Assembly: GCA_031402355.1 (NCBI GenBank) | Contig: JANNSG010000090.1 | Coordinates: 1 to 36,934, forward strand | Length of the DNA: 36,934 nt | Direction: 5' to 3' | From: JACMNW01 sp031402355 | GTDB taxonomy: Bacteria; Pseudomonadota; Alphaproteobacteria; Rhodobacterales; Rhodobacteraceae | In this document: positions 1 through 7,509 of the stretch, piece by piece | Position numbering within the stretch: position 1 is the stretch's first letter | Layout of the letters: each line of letters opens with the position of its first letter | Notes under the pieces: generated by a model | Seen by the model: the letters and a program-made list of their open reading frames with translations, nothing else | Told to the model about the DNA's origin: nothing | Databases searched by the model: none | Position numbers and translations under genes: made by a program

Positions 1-701
1 CGGTCGCAGATCAGCGGATCGAGCTTGCCGACCAATGCGCCGAAAGCCATTGTAACGGCGATGTCCTGGGGCACATCCCAGCCCTCAACGACCCCGCCCG
101 CCTGTTCAATCGCCACAATTTTCAAAAGCGCGTCAGCATTGCCTCCGTAACCTGCGGCAACCAGCATGGCCGTGGCTTTTTCCTTGTCCTGTTTGACGCC
201 AATTCCCTGCATCAGATAATCCGAGAGGGTGTTCATCATCTTGGGCGAACCTCCCTGTTTGGACGCCATCAACTGATCAACCAGCCTTTGATTTGTCAGC
301 TCCTTCAACCGCCCGGCTGCGATCAGTAGCGAAGCACGTTCCAGCATTGCCTTGTCTGGCCCGAAGTTGCTGTCGACAGATGGCAGCAATGCATAGACCT
401 TTTCGATGGTGGCAAACCACTTCACCGCGTCCAGTTCCATCAAGCGTTTCATGTCTCGACGGATCAGATCCGGCGCGCGTTCAGGCAGCACATCGCCGGC
501 CCAGGTTGACCACATCGCATCCAATTGTTCATCGGCAAGGCCTGCGATGCAGATCGGGTCCCGGGCAATTTCGGGTGGTTCAAACACAAGGGACACAGTC
601 CCCGCTATTGCAACAGAGCCCGCCGACAGGCTGATGCCAAGCGCGCAAAGCAGCATATTGAAGCGGTGCCGCGGTGCTATGAGGACGGGTTGTTTGCGCA
701 T
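1..701 (-). CDS. Sel1/TPR-repeat protein, partial (AlgK-like, runs off left edge)
   Basis: An open frame begins at the ATG at 701 and continues without a stop to base 1, giving at least 233 residues. Residues about 16-33 form a hydrophobic, signal-peptide-like segment ending in AIAG, so export to the periplasm is likely. The body is helical. Around residues 150-190 it carries a Sel1-type repeat, with a GIGVKQDKEKA stretch followed by an alternating Ala/Gly pattern. In pseudomonads AlgK is a TPR/Sel1 lipoprotein that helps build the alginate export complex. This gene could play that part, but I see no lipobox cysteine. It lies 80 bases after algF with a hairpin between them, so it may be a separate or attenuated unit. 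The function is inferred from repeat type and neighbours only. Confidence 0.65.
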   Translation of the reverse strand, partial: MRKQPVLIAPRHRFNMLLCALGISLSAGSVAIAGTVSLVFEPPEIARDPICIAGLADEQLDAMWSTWAGDVLPERAPDLIRRDMKRLMELDAVKWFATIEKVYALLPSVDSNFGPDKAMLERASLLIAAGRLKELTNQRLVDQLMASKQGGSPKMMNTLSDYLMQGIGVKQDKEKATAMLVAAGYGGNADALLKIVAIEQAGGVVEGWDVPQDIAVTMAFGALVGKLDPLICD

Positions 702-740
702 GGGTCTTGCCTTTCTTGCGGTAGGTCGGGTTAGCCAAAC

Positions 741-776
741 CTTCTGCCGACACGCCTGTTCTGCGGTCGGCAGAAG
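741..776 (-). terminator. Hairpin between algF and the downstream Sel1 gene
   Basis: An 11-base perfect inverted repeat (CTTCTGCCGAC at 741-751 and its complement at 766-776) encloses a 14-base loop. It starts just past the algF stop in the direction of transcription. The bases after the stem are not a clear T-run, so it may be a weak terminator, an attenuator or an mRNA-processing or stability element rather than a full stop. Confidence 0.4.
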
Positions 777-781
777 CAGTG

Positions 782-1420
782 CTATTTGGCCAGGGTGCTT
801 GGTTCCATCACCACTTCGTAGGCCCCGGCGGTGCCGCGAAAGACGATGGCCACCCCGGCCCGGCGCTGCAGATCGACCGCAGACAGCGATGCCAGCACAG
901 TGTCGCCATCGCGCACTTCGAAGTCGAGCGTAAGGGGCGCTTTCAACGCAACCGTGGCTGACGCGTTAAGCCCGACTGCCTTGACCGCCACAGCATTTGC
1001 CGCAGGAACAAACAGATCGACCATCGGCTTGTCCGACAAGTTGAACATCGTCACCACCGCTTGCGCGGGGCTGCTGGAGATATTTTCGGGCGCAAGTGTC
1101 TTGGTACCATCATACCCGACAATCAACGAGTAGTACTTGCCGGCCTCAACCGAAACCTTGGTTTCTTCCACCCCTGCCGTAATCGAAATCTCGCCTGGCT
1201 GATTGACCACAACATACCCTGAAATGCCCTTGGACAGATCATCAAAGGCGGTATTCTGGATGACTGCATTGGTGAGGTTCGCCGCGACAACGCGCACAAA
1301 GCTGGCATTCGGATCGGGCACGTCTTCGTAAAGACCGCCATCTTGCGCTATTGCGGGCAACGCCACGCCTATTGCCAATGTTACGGATATGGCTTTGATC
1401 CAGCCGCGGTTGAACGTCAT
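782..1420 (-). CDS. algF: Alginate O-acetylation protein AlgF
   Basis: The 212-residue protein has an N-terminal signal peptide (cleavage probably after AIA near residue 25) followed by a mature start of the type QDGGLYEDVPDPNASFVRV. This matches the AlgF pattern of a short acidic stretch leading into an SAFVR-like segment, and the overall length equals that of AlgF (about 215 residues). AlgF is a periplasmic protein that works with AlgI, AlgJ and AlgX in acetylating mannuronate residues. Two beta-rich segments follow, with an LSD/NLS-type middle region as in AlgF. The gene overlaps the algX stop by four bases (ATGA), so the two are translationally coupled. Placement beside algX, algJ and algI supports the call. 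Confidence 0.8.
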   Translation of the reverse strand: MTFNRGWIKAISVTLAIGVALPAIAQDGGLYEDVPDPNASFVRVVAANLTNAVIQNTAFDDLSKGISGYVVVNQPGEISITAGVEETKVSVEAGKYYSLIVGYDGTKTLAPENISSSPAQAVVTMFNLSDKPMVDLFVPAANAVAVKAVGLNASATVALKAPLTLDFEVRDGDTVLASLSAVDLQRRAGVAIVFRGTAGAYEVVMEPSTLAK

Positions 1421-2754
1421 GAGGCATCTCCTTTAGGGCCAGTGCAGAAAGTCAGTTGGCTCGCTTCGGTAATCGGACGGTCAAACCGCACCGAAACCTG
1501 GGTGAAACCGGGATGGCGAAACGGGCTCATCCCCAGATAGAAATTGCCGGTGCCGCGCAGGCGCGCAGAGCGGTCAATCTTTGATTTACGGGTTATTCCG
1601 TCGGTTGTTTGCAGTTCAAAGCTGGCGACGCGCGACCCTTCGGCGCCATATCTGGCAAAAATCGCATCATCCGGACGAACATCGAAAGCGGCAAGAGACG
1701 CTGACAATGTGTAGTCATCCACTTTGGTAGTGGCCAGAAGTTGGGTACAGCCCGTGCCAGCCGCAGCAATCAGTTCTTCAAGCGGCTCAGACCCGTTCTG
1801 GGCCAGATTGTTGTAGATCGGATTTTCCCAGATCAGGAACCGGGGTCGCTGGTTCTTGAATTCATCCGATGTCAGATATGATGTCAGCGCGCCATATTGA
1901 TTGCCACCGGTGATGGCGTAATTGACGATCGCCAATCCGGAAAGTTCGGTCAGGAATCCAGCGAAATTGTTGATCGAAGAATCTGAAAAGGATGTCCCGA
2001 CAAGCACCGCGGGAACCGCGGCATCAGACCCTGCAAAGATATCCAGTGCGGCCGCATCGCCGTTTGCGCTTTCGACCGGCGTCGTCTTGTAGGCCATGGT
2101 TTCTGTCGAAGGCAGCGCATTGACGCAAAACGTCTGCAAAGACCGCCGCATTCCTGAAAACGCGACCTGTTTGCCCAGGGGTTTGCTTTCAAAGCGGGAC
2201 GGAGTCAGTTCCGCATAAGACGGATCCGCCTTGATAGATGTTGCAATCGCATCGGCGGCGGCACGGGCCCCTTGCGATGTCCAATGGAAATCCGCGCCAA
2301 AGAAGGCGCGTTCTTCGCCAGTGACGTTTTGCAGGGCCGTCATCACATTCGGCGCGACAATTCCAACATTCGACAGTCGCGTGATAATGTCTGTGTAGAT
2401 CATCTGCGCCAGTTCGGGATCAAAGCCGTAGTCTTTTACATGATCAGGCAGCGCATCCACCATCACCTGACTTTTCGCAGGGATCGCCACATAGACCAGC
2501 GTGGTGCCGTTCTCTTGCAGCACTTTGGCCAATCGACCAAGCAAGATCACGGTGCGTTGATCCATCGGGTGCTGCAGTCGAAGATCGGCGAAAGTGCGGA
2601 AGAAAACTCCGTCTTTGCCTTCAACTGAAGGTAGTGCGGTCGAAAACTCATAGGCTGAGCAGTCAAAGCTGGAGGCCGGGTCAGCCAAAGCCGCAAGTGG
2701 GGGAAAAGCGGCGGCGGCGCACAAACCAAGCGCAAGCGTTCTGAGATTTGTCAT
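1417..2754 (-). CDS. algX: Alginate O-acetyltransferase AlgX
   Basis: The 445-residue protein has a signal peptide (cleavage near ALA/DP at residue 25). An SGNH-hydrolase-like domain follows. It shows the DxHW motif in FFGADFHW (Asp155, His157) and the serine motif GTSFS near residues 253-257, the catalytic pattern of AlgX and AlgJ. A WENP segment near residue 309 and a C-terminal beta-rich region (about 345-445) correspond to the carbohydrate-binding module that distinguishes AlgX from AlgJ. AlgX is periplasmic and transfers acetyl groups onto mannuronate. The start overlaps the preceding Sel1 gene by four bases. All catalytic motifs are present, so the protein should be active. Confidence 0.88.
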   Translation of the reverse strand: MTNLRTLALGLCAAAAFPPLAALADPASSFDCSAYEFSTALPSVEGKDGVFFRTFADLRLQHPMDQRTVILLGRLAKVLQENGTTLVYVAIPAKSQVMVDALPDHVKDYGFDPELAQMIYTDIITRLSNVGIVAPNVMTALQNVTGEERAFFGADFHWTSQGARAAADAIATSIKADPSYAELTPSRFESKPLGKQVAFSGMRRSLQTFCVNALPSTETMAYKTTPVESANGDAAALDIFAGSDAAVPAVLVGTSFSDSSINNFAGFLTELSGLAIVNYAITGGNQYGALTSYLTSDEFKNQRPRFLIWENPIYNNLAQNGSEPLEELIAAAGTGCTQLLATTKVDDYTLSASLAAFDVRPDDAIFARYGAEGSRVASFELQTTDGITRKSKIDRSARLRGTGNFYLGMSPFRHPGFTQVSVRFDRPITEASQLTFCTGPKGDAS

Positions 2755-3491
2755 TCGATAACTCCTTCGCGGGTGGTGGCAGCCGGGAATGGCATGGCAT
2801 CAAGCCGTTTCAGCAAGGTCTGGGCCATGGCCTTGGTGCCGGGGTCGGTTTGCGCGGCGGCAAGATCAAGCGCGGCGCGGGCTTTTACCGGATCGGCTGC
2901 CATCCCGTCAGTTGGCAGCATATAGGCCAGCGCCAATTTTACGGCTGCGTCGCCACGCCCCGCGTTGGCGGCGACCTCCAGCCAGTGACGTGTGGCTTCG
3001 GGGTCTTTGCCAAAGGGCGTGCCTGTTGCAAACATGGCACTTAATGCCACGGCCGCGTCGGCATTGCCGGTCTGCGCCTGGTGGATCATTGCGTCCAGCG
3101 CAGCGTTCTGGCGGGCGACAGTCAGTTCCAGATTTGGAAGCTTCAATAATGCGACCAGACGGCGCAGCGCAAAATCCCGGTCGGTATACGAAGCTATAGC
3201 ATAGTAATGTGCGGCATCCGGCAGAAGTTGCGGCTTGCCCTGTTCTTCCAGCCATTTGCCATAGCGAAAGGCCGCCAGACCATCGGCAGCGTCGGCCAAT
3301 GCCCGCAGATCGCGGGTGCCAAGTGTTCGCCCTGCGATCATTTTTTGGCGCAAAGACCGCAGGTGTTCTGTGGGCAACTGGTTCGTGCGGGACACACCGC
3401 CGCCATCCGCAAATGCAGGCAATTGCATCTGCCCCAATGCCAAGGCGCTGATCAGGGCAAGGGATAGAAACGGGTGGCGGTCAGGTCGCAC
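2751..3491 (-). CDS. Small Sel1-repeat periplasmic protein (AlgK-like)
   Basis: This is a 246-residue Sel1/TPR protein starting at a GTG with a GGAG sequence eight bases upstream. The start overlaps the algJ stop by 11 bases. Residues 1-28 form a signal peptide (hydrophobic core SLALISALALG, AFA at the likely cleavage site). Sel1 repeats are visible at about residues 138-215, with the patterns GNADAAVALSAMFATG and GRGDAAVKLALAYM. P. aeruginosa AlgK is about 475 residues, is lipidated and holds the AlgE porin. This protein is half as long and lacks a lipobox cysteine. Position between algJ and algX suggests a scaffold role in the acetylation or export complex. The AlgK assignment is by analogy. 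Confidence 0.7.
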   Translation of the reverse strand: MRPDRHPFLSLALISALALGQMQLPAFADGGGVSRTNQLPTEHLRSLRQKMIAGRTLGTRDLRALADAADGLAAFRYGKWLEEQGKPQLLPDAAHYYAIASYTDRDFALRRLVALLKLPNLELTVARQNAALDAMIHQAQTGNADAAVALSAMFATGTPFGKDPEATRHWLEVAANAGRGDAAVKLALAYMLPTDGMAADPVKARAALDLAAAQTDPGTKAMAQTLLKRLDAMPFPAATTREGVIE

Positions 3492-4563
3492 TTGCCAGCT
3501 CCATTTGGGTTACAGGATCTACCCAAAGATCGGGGTCGGTCAGATACCGCAGTGGGAATTCCCAGATGACCACGTCAGGCGGGGCATCGCGAAGCGCGTC
3601 GGATGCCAGATAATCCAGCATCGGTCTGACCGGACCCAAACCCTGTGCCGCAGCATTCAACACATCAGATTTCAGCGACAATTTCAGCGCTTCTGCAAAG
3701 CTCCAATCAGGATTGGCACTGTAGGATGTGCCGACCAGCACGATACCTACGTCTTGCGGGCCAAAGAGATCGCCAAGATCGCTGGTCTGGGCGATACTCG
3801 CGACAAAGGGCGTAACCTGTTCCGCAGCCAAGCCGATCATGGGCGCAAGGGTGTCAGTGGTGACATATGACACCAAATCGCCCGCCAATTTCTTTGTCGG
3901 CAGCAGTTCGACCGTCAGCTCGGTCTGACCAATGCCGACCAGCCCCGAGACCGCGATGGATTGGGCAACCGCTTTTGCGCCGTTGATCGTCCAATGCGTA
4001 TCGGTTGCGAAGAAGGCCTTTGGCCCCATCGCCAGAAGTGCGGGGCGGGTATCGACGGCATCAACGCCTGCGCGCTGCAAGCCGTCCATGAAATCACCGT
4101 AAAGTTGTGCCATATAGGAAGACAGTTCGGGAGCATCTGCTTGGCCCGCGACAATGTCTGTCTTGGCGGGGACAGGAACCAAGACCAAAGCCACACCTTT
4201 GTCTGCCAACTGACGGCGGATTGTGGCTATCTGGTCCAGGCTTTGATCAATACTCTGGATCGGGGCCCGCGCCTCTTCTGCGGTGAACAGCCAGCCGTCC
4301 TGCCCGGCAATGACACCCTTGCGCCCCTCGCCTGCCAGCACATATCGCGCCGCCCCGATCAAACCGATTGACGCATCACGGTGTGGCATTGCGGTCTTGT
4401 AGGCATGATCAAAACTCGCGGTCAGCGTGCCTTTCAGCACATCCATGTCAAGCGGTGCAAGTTTGCCACCCGGTTCTTCAAAATACGCCAGATTTGCGAT
4501 CGGCGCGTAGCCGAAGAACACCACCGGAAGGACGTAGCGGGACATGCGATAAAGGGTTTGCAT
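3481..4563 (-). CDS. algJ: Alginate O-acetyltransferase AlgJ
   Basis: The start chosen is the ATG at 4563, with AGGAAA about nine bases upstream. A GTG at 4572 is possible but sits too close to that ribosome site. The 360-residue protein has an N-terminal membrane anchor or uncleaved signal (YVLPVVFFGYAPIANLAYF) and an SGNH-like domain. The catalytic signatures are DTHW near residues 188-191 and GTSYS near 278-282. A DGWLF segment near residue 89 is typical of AlgJ. AlgJ is periplasmic, anchored at the inner membrane, and acts with the MBOAT protein AlgI to acetylate polymannuronate. No C-terminal carbohydrate-binding module is seen, which separates it from AlgX downstream. The gene lies 13 bases after algI. 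Confidence 0.87.
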   Translation of the reverse strand: MQTLYRMSRYVLPVVFFGYAPIANLAYFEEPGGKLAPLDMDVLKGTLTASFDHAYKTAMPHRDASIGLIGAARYVLAGEGRKGVIAGQDGWLFTAEEARAPIQSIDQSLDQIATIRRQLADKGVALVLVPVPAKTDIVAGQADAPELSSYMAQLYGDFMDGLQRAGVDAVDTRPALLAMGPKAFFATDTHWTINGAKAVAQSIAVSGLVGIGQTELTVELLPTKKLAGDLVSYVTTDTLAPMIGLAAEQVTPFVASIAQTSDLGDLFGPQDVGIVLVGTSYSANPDWSFAEALKLSLKSDVLNAAAQGLGPVRPMLDYLASDALRDAPPDVVIWEFPLRYLTDPDLWVDPVTQMELASAT

Positions 4564-4576
4564 AGCGGTCACTTTC

Positions 4577-6016
4577 CTAGAACTGGAAGTAAAGGAAGGG
4601 CGAGAAGCTTGCTTCGGCCAGCTTCATGATGCTGATCACACCGATGACGGAAATCAGCAGCGTGGGCAGAAGTGAGGTGGCGGCAGTCAGCGTGCCCGCG
4701 CCGCCGATTTGCGGTTCTGACGGGTTGAAATACATCGCACGACCGATGGCGTTCAGCTGCGGCTCAGTTCCCGCGACCACCATGGCCAATACCAACAGCA
4801 TCAGGCTTTCACTGCTGATCTGCAGCGCAACGTCGATCGGCATCGCAAACCCGTGCAGCCCTATCATGCCTGCATAGACATCCATCGCCTGCCCCATATC
4901 GGCGGCACGGAAAGCAACCCAGCCGATGATGACGATCAGCAGGGTTTGGAACAGGCCTACCAACTGTGTACGATTGGCCCAGCCGGTTTTCCGTTCCAGT
5001 GCAAGCCAGGCGCCGTGCCAGATACCCCAGGCAAGGAATGTGCCATTCGCGCCGTGCCACAAGCCGCCCAGCACCATCACCAGCGTCAGGTTGATATAGG
5101 TGCGGCGTTCCGAAATCCGGTTGCCGCCCAGCGGGATATACAAGTAGTCGCGCAGCCAGACCGACAGGCTGATGTGCCAGCGCCGCCAGAATTCGGTGAT
5201 CGACCGGCTGATATAGGGCATGTTAAAATTGGCCCGGAAATGGAAGCCCATCATCAGGCCAAGCCCCATCGCCATGTCGGAATAGCCCGAAAAGTCGAAG
5301 TAAAGCTGCATCATGTAGGCTATTGATCCCACCCAAGCCAGCGTCAGCGACGGGTCTGGCGTGGCAAAAGTCACGTCGGCAATCGGTGCCACGCTATCGG
5401 CCAGGATCACCTTTTTGCCCAAGCCAATGATGAACAGCGCCGTGCCATCGGCGAACAATTGCAGGGAATGTGTCCGCGATTTGAACTGATCCGCCAGATC
5501 CTTGAACCGCAGGATCGGGCCTGCCACCAATTGCGGGAACAAGGCAATGAAGGCTGCAAAATCAAAGAAATTCAGCGTGGCGTCGGCATCGCGGCGGGTG
5601 ACATCGACCAGATAGCTGATTGAATGAAAGACATAGAATGACACGCCAATGGGCAGGATCAGCCGCCAATGCACGCCAAGGCCAGCAGCATCGGTGCCGA
5701 CCAGTTCGGCAAGGCTGTCGATGAAGAAGTTCAGGTATTTGAAAACGCCCAACACGCCAAGGCAGCCGATGACACCAATCGTGCACCAAAGCTGCGCGCG
5801 CTGGGTGCCGATGTTGTTACGGATGAGCAAGCCGATCCCGAAGGCCCAAAGTGTGGTCAGAAACAACAGCAAAAGGAAATCGAACCGCCACCAGCCGTAA
5901 AACAGGTAGGATGCGAACAGGATCACCAATGATTTGCCCTGTGTGGGCGTCAGGAAATAGACCACCAAGAACAGCGGCAAGAACAGAAACAGGAAGGTTT
6001 CAGACGAAAAGACCAT
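4577..6016 (-). CDS. algI: Alginate O-acetylation MBOAT protein AlgI
   Basis: This 479-residue polytopic membrane protein belongs to the MBOAT family. The family signatures are visible: FWRRWHISLSVWLRDYLYIPLGG (positions 276-298), GLWHGANGTF with the conserved His321, and GIWHGAW with His334. It starts VFSSETFLFLFLPLF, as AlgI/DltB/PatA-type proteins do. In alginate producers AlgI moves acetyl groups across the inner membrane for AlgJ and AlgX. The catalytic histidines are intact. The gene is four bases downstream of the algG-like gene and 13 bases upstream of algJ. An MBOAT gene alone could serve another polymer, but the algD-alg8-alg44 context fixes the role. Confidence 0.93.
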   Translation of the reverse strand: MVFSSETFLFLFLPLFLVVYFLTPTQGKSLVILFASYLFYGWWRFDFLLLLFLTTLWAFGIGLLIRNNIGTQRAQLWCTIGVIGCLGVLGVFKYLNFFIDSLAELVGTDAAGLGVHWRLILPIGVSFYVFHSISYLVDVTRRDADATLNFFDFAAFIALFPQLVAGPILRFKDLADQFKSRTHSLQLFADGTALFIIGLGKKVILADSVAPIADVTFATPDPSLTLAWVGSIAYMMQLYFDFSGYSDMAMGLGLMMGFHFRANFNMPYISRSITEFWRRWHISLSVWLRDYLYIPLGGNRISERRTYINLTLVMVLGGLWHGANGTFLAWGIWHGAWLALERKTGWANRTQLVGLFQTLLIVIIGWVAFRAADMGQAMDVYAGMIGLHGFAMPIDVALQISSESLMLLVLAMVVAGTEPQLNAIGRAMYFNPSEPQIGGAGTLTAATSLLPTLLISVIGVISIMKLAEASFSPFLYFQF

Positions 6017-6020
6017 GGGT

Positions 6021-7508
6021 TCAGACCTTCTTGCAGGTGGTGAGATAGCTGCCCGTTTCGGCCCCGTTCGACCCGGAAATGCGGTAGCTGTTGCCGGAAT
6101 GCTGTTGAACCTGCTTCAGATAAGCGGCCAGATACTGCGAAAACTCGCCGTCAAAGAGACGCGGCATCTGCGCGGACAAATTGTTTTGATCCAACACCAC
6201 GTCACCGATTGCGATACCGGTCAATCCAACGCGATTGCCCGCCAGCAAGTTGTCGGAAACCTCGATCCGGCCACCCTTGCGCTGCGCGCCGACATGCACC
6301 CCGGAGTTCTTGTTCATGACCAACGCGTTGCCCTGCACCGATGAAACACCGCTTTCGTTCAGGCGCAGGCCAGACGCGCCATTACGGGCAATCGAATTGT
6401 CTGCTACCAGAACGCAAGTAGCGCGCTGGGTGGCGATACCGGTTTCAGCGTTGGCAAGAATTGCATTGCCACGGATATAGACACCGTCGCTATTGCCGCC
6501 GACCGAAATGCCATTGCGGGCACCACCGGACACCAGATTGCCGGCTAACAGCACTCCAATTCCGTTGGACAGTTTGACCCCGGCCCCGCCATTGCTGCCG
6601 ATGACCGCGTTGCCAGACAGACGGATATTCTGCACGGTATTCAGCGAGATACCGCCACCGCGCCCGGCCTTGATCAGATTGCCATCGAGCAGCCCGTCAT
6701 TGACACCGATAAACCCGACGACGCCCAAATCCTCAAAGGTATTGTCGGTCAAGGTTGGGGGAAATTCCGGCGGAAAAAGCCCGCGCGCGGCGACGACAAC
6801 GCCGCTAAACGGATCGGCTCCCACCATACCAAGGCCTGAAAATCGGGTTTCCTGTGCATAGAGAGTGCCTTGCCCGGTGATCAGAACGAAAGGGCGATAA
6901 CTTTCCGGATCGGCCTGCACCGCTGATGCGCGCACTTCGGCACCGATCATTTCAATCTGACCGAAACCAAGCAGAAATGCGCCGCTTGCCGCATCCATTT
7001 GCAGCGTGTCCCCCGGTTCAAATTGCAGCCCTGCCCCAAGCCAGACAACCAGCGGACGTGTCAGCCGGGCCACGTCGCCGACCATGCGCAAGCCATCAAG
7101 TCCCTGCGCTTCGGCGGCTTTAGCCAGGTCCCGCAGGGTGAAATTCCCGTCTTTCACGACCAGGGCATCGTGTCGGTCTGCTTGCGCGCGCAGCACGCGT
7201 ATCTGGTTGTTGGATCCGATGTGAATCGAAAGCTGCGTCATCGCCAACTGCAGATCAGTCGAGATCAGTTGTCCGGGGGTTCCGTTGGCAAACTGTGGCC
7301 GCTTAACGTCCGGCATAACCGTTTCGGGCTGCGCCAGATTGAACAGGTCCGCCAGTTGACCAACGGTTTGCTCAGCGTCAGCAGCATTTGCCACCAATTC
7401 TTCGATCCGTGCCTGGGTCTTGGTTGACTCCTTCCAGACAGGCGAGGCAATCGCCAGCGCGGGGGCGAACAGTGTCACGATAGCGAAGGTGGCAAACAGC
7501 TGGCGCAT
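6021..7508 (-). CDS. algG: AlgG-like periplasmic beta-helix protein lacking the DPHD epimerase motif
   Basis: The start chosen is the ATG at 7508, one base after the algA stop, because it gives a proper signal peptide (MRQLFATFAIVTLFAPALA). The 495-residue protein resembles AlgG in having an N-terminal domain with RPLVVWLGAGLQF and SYRPFVLITGQG (residues 151-213) and then a right-handed beta-helix of short repeats (about 250-440) with regular GN and NG turns. AlgG is the periplasmic mannuronan C5-epimerase and also protects the polymer in transit. Its catalytic DPHD motif is missing: the matching stretch near residues 265-272 reads GFIGVNDG. I therefore infer a structural role or a different active site. 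The algG symbol denotes family likeness, not proven activity. Confidence 0.75.
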   Translation of the reverse strand: MRQLFATFAIVTLFAPALAIASPVWKESTKTQARIEELVANAADAEQTVGQLADLFNLAQPETVMPDVKRPQFANGTPGQLISTDLQLAMTQLSIHIGSNNQIRVLRAQADRHDALVVKDGNFTLRDLAKAAEAQGLDGLRMVGDVARLTRPLVVWLGAGLQFEPGDTLQMDAASGAFLLGFGQIEMIGAEVRASAVQADPESYRPFVLITGQGTLYAQETRFSGLGMVGADPFSGVVVAARGLFPPEFPPTLTDNTFEDLGVVGFIGVNDGLLDGNLIKAGRGGGISLNTVQNIRLSGNAVIGSNGGAGVKLSNGIGVLLAGNLVSGGARNGISVGGNSDGVYIRGNAILANAETGIATQRATCVLVADNSIARNGASGLRLNESGVSSVQGNALVMNKNSGVHVGAQRKGGRIEVSDNLLAGNRVGLTGIAIGDVVLDQNNLSAQMPRLFDGEFSQYLAAYLKQVQQHSGNSYRISGSNGAETGSYLTTCKKV

Positions 7509-7509
7509 G

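Noticed and set aside
406..933. Plus-strand frames over algF and the partial Sel1 gene
   Set aside because: They lie opposite well-supported coding frames and show no recognisable protein pattern.
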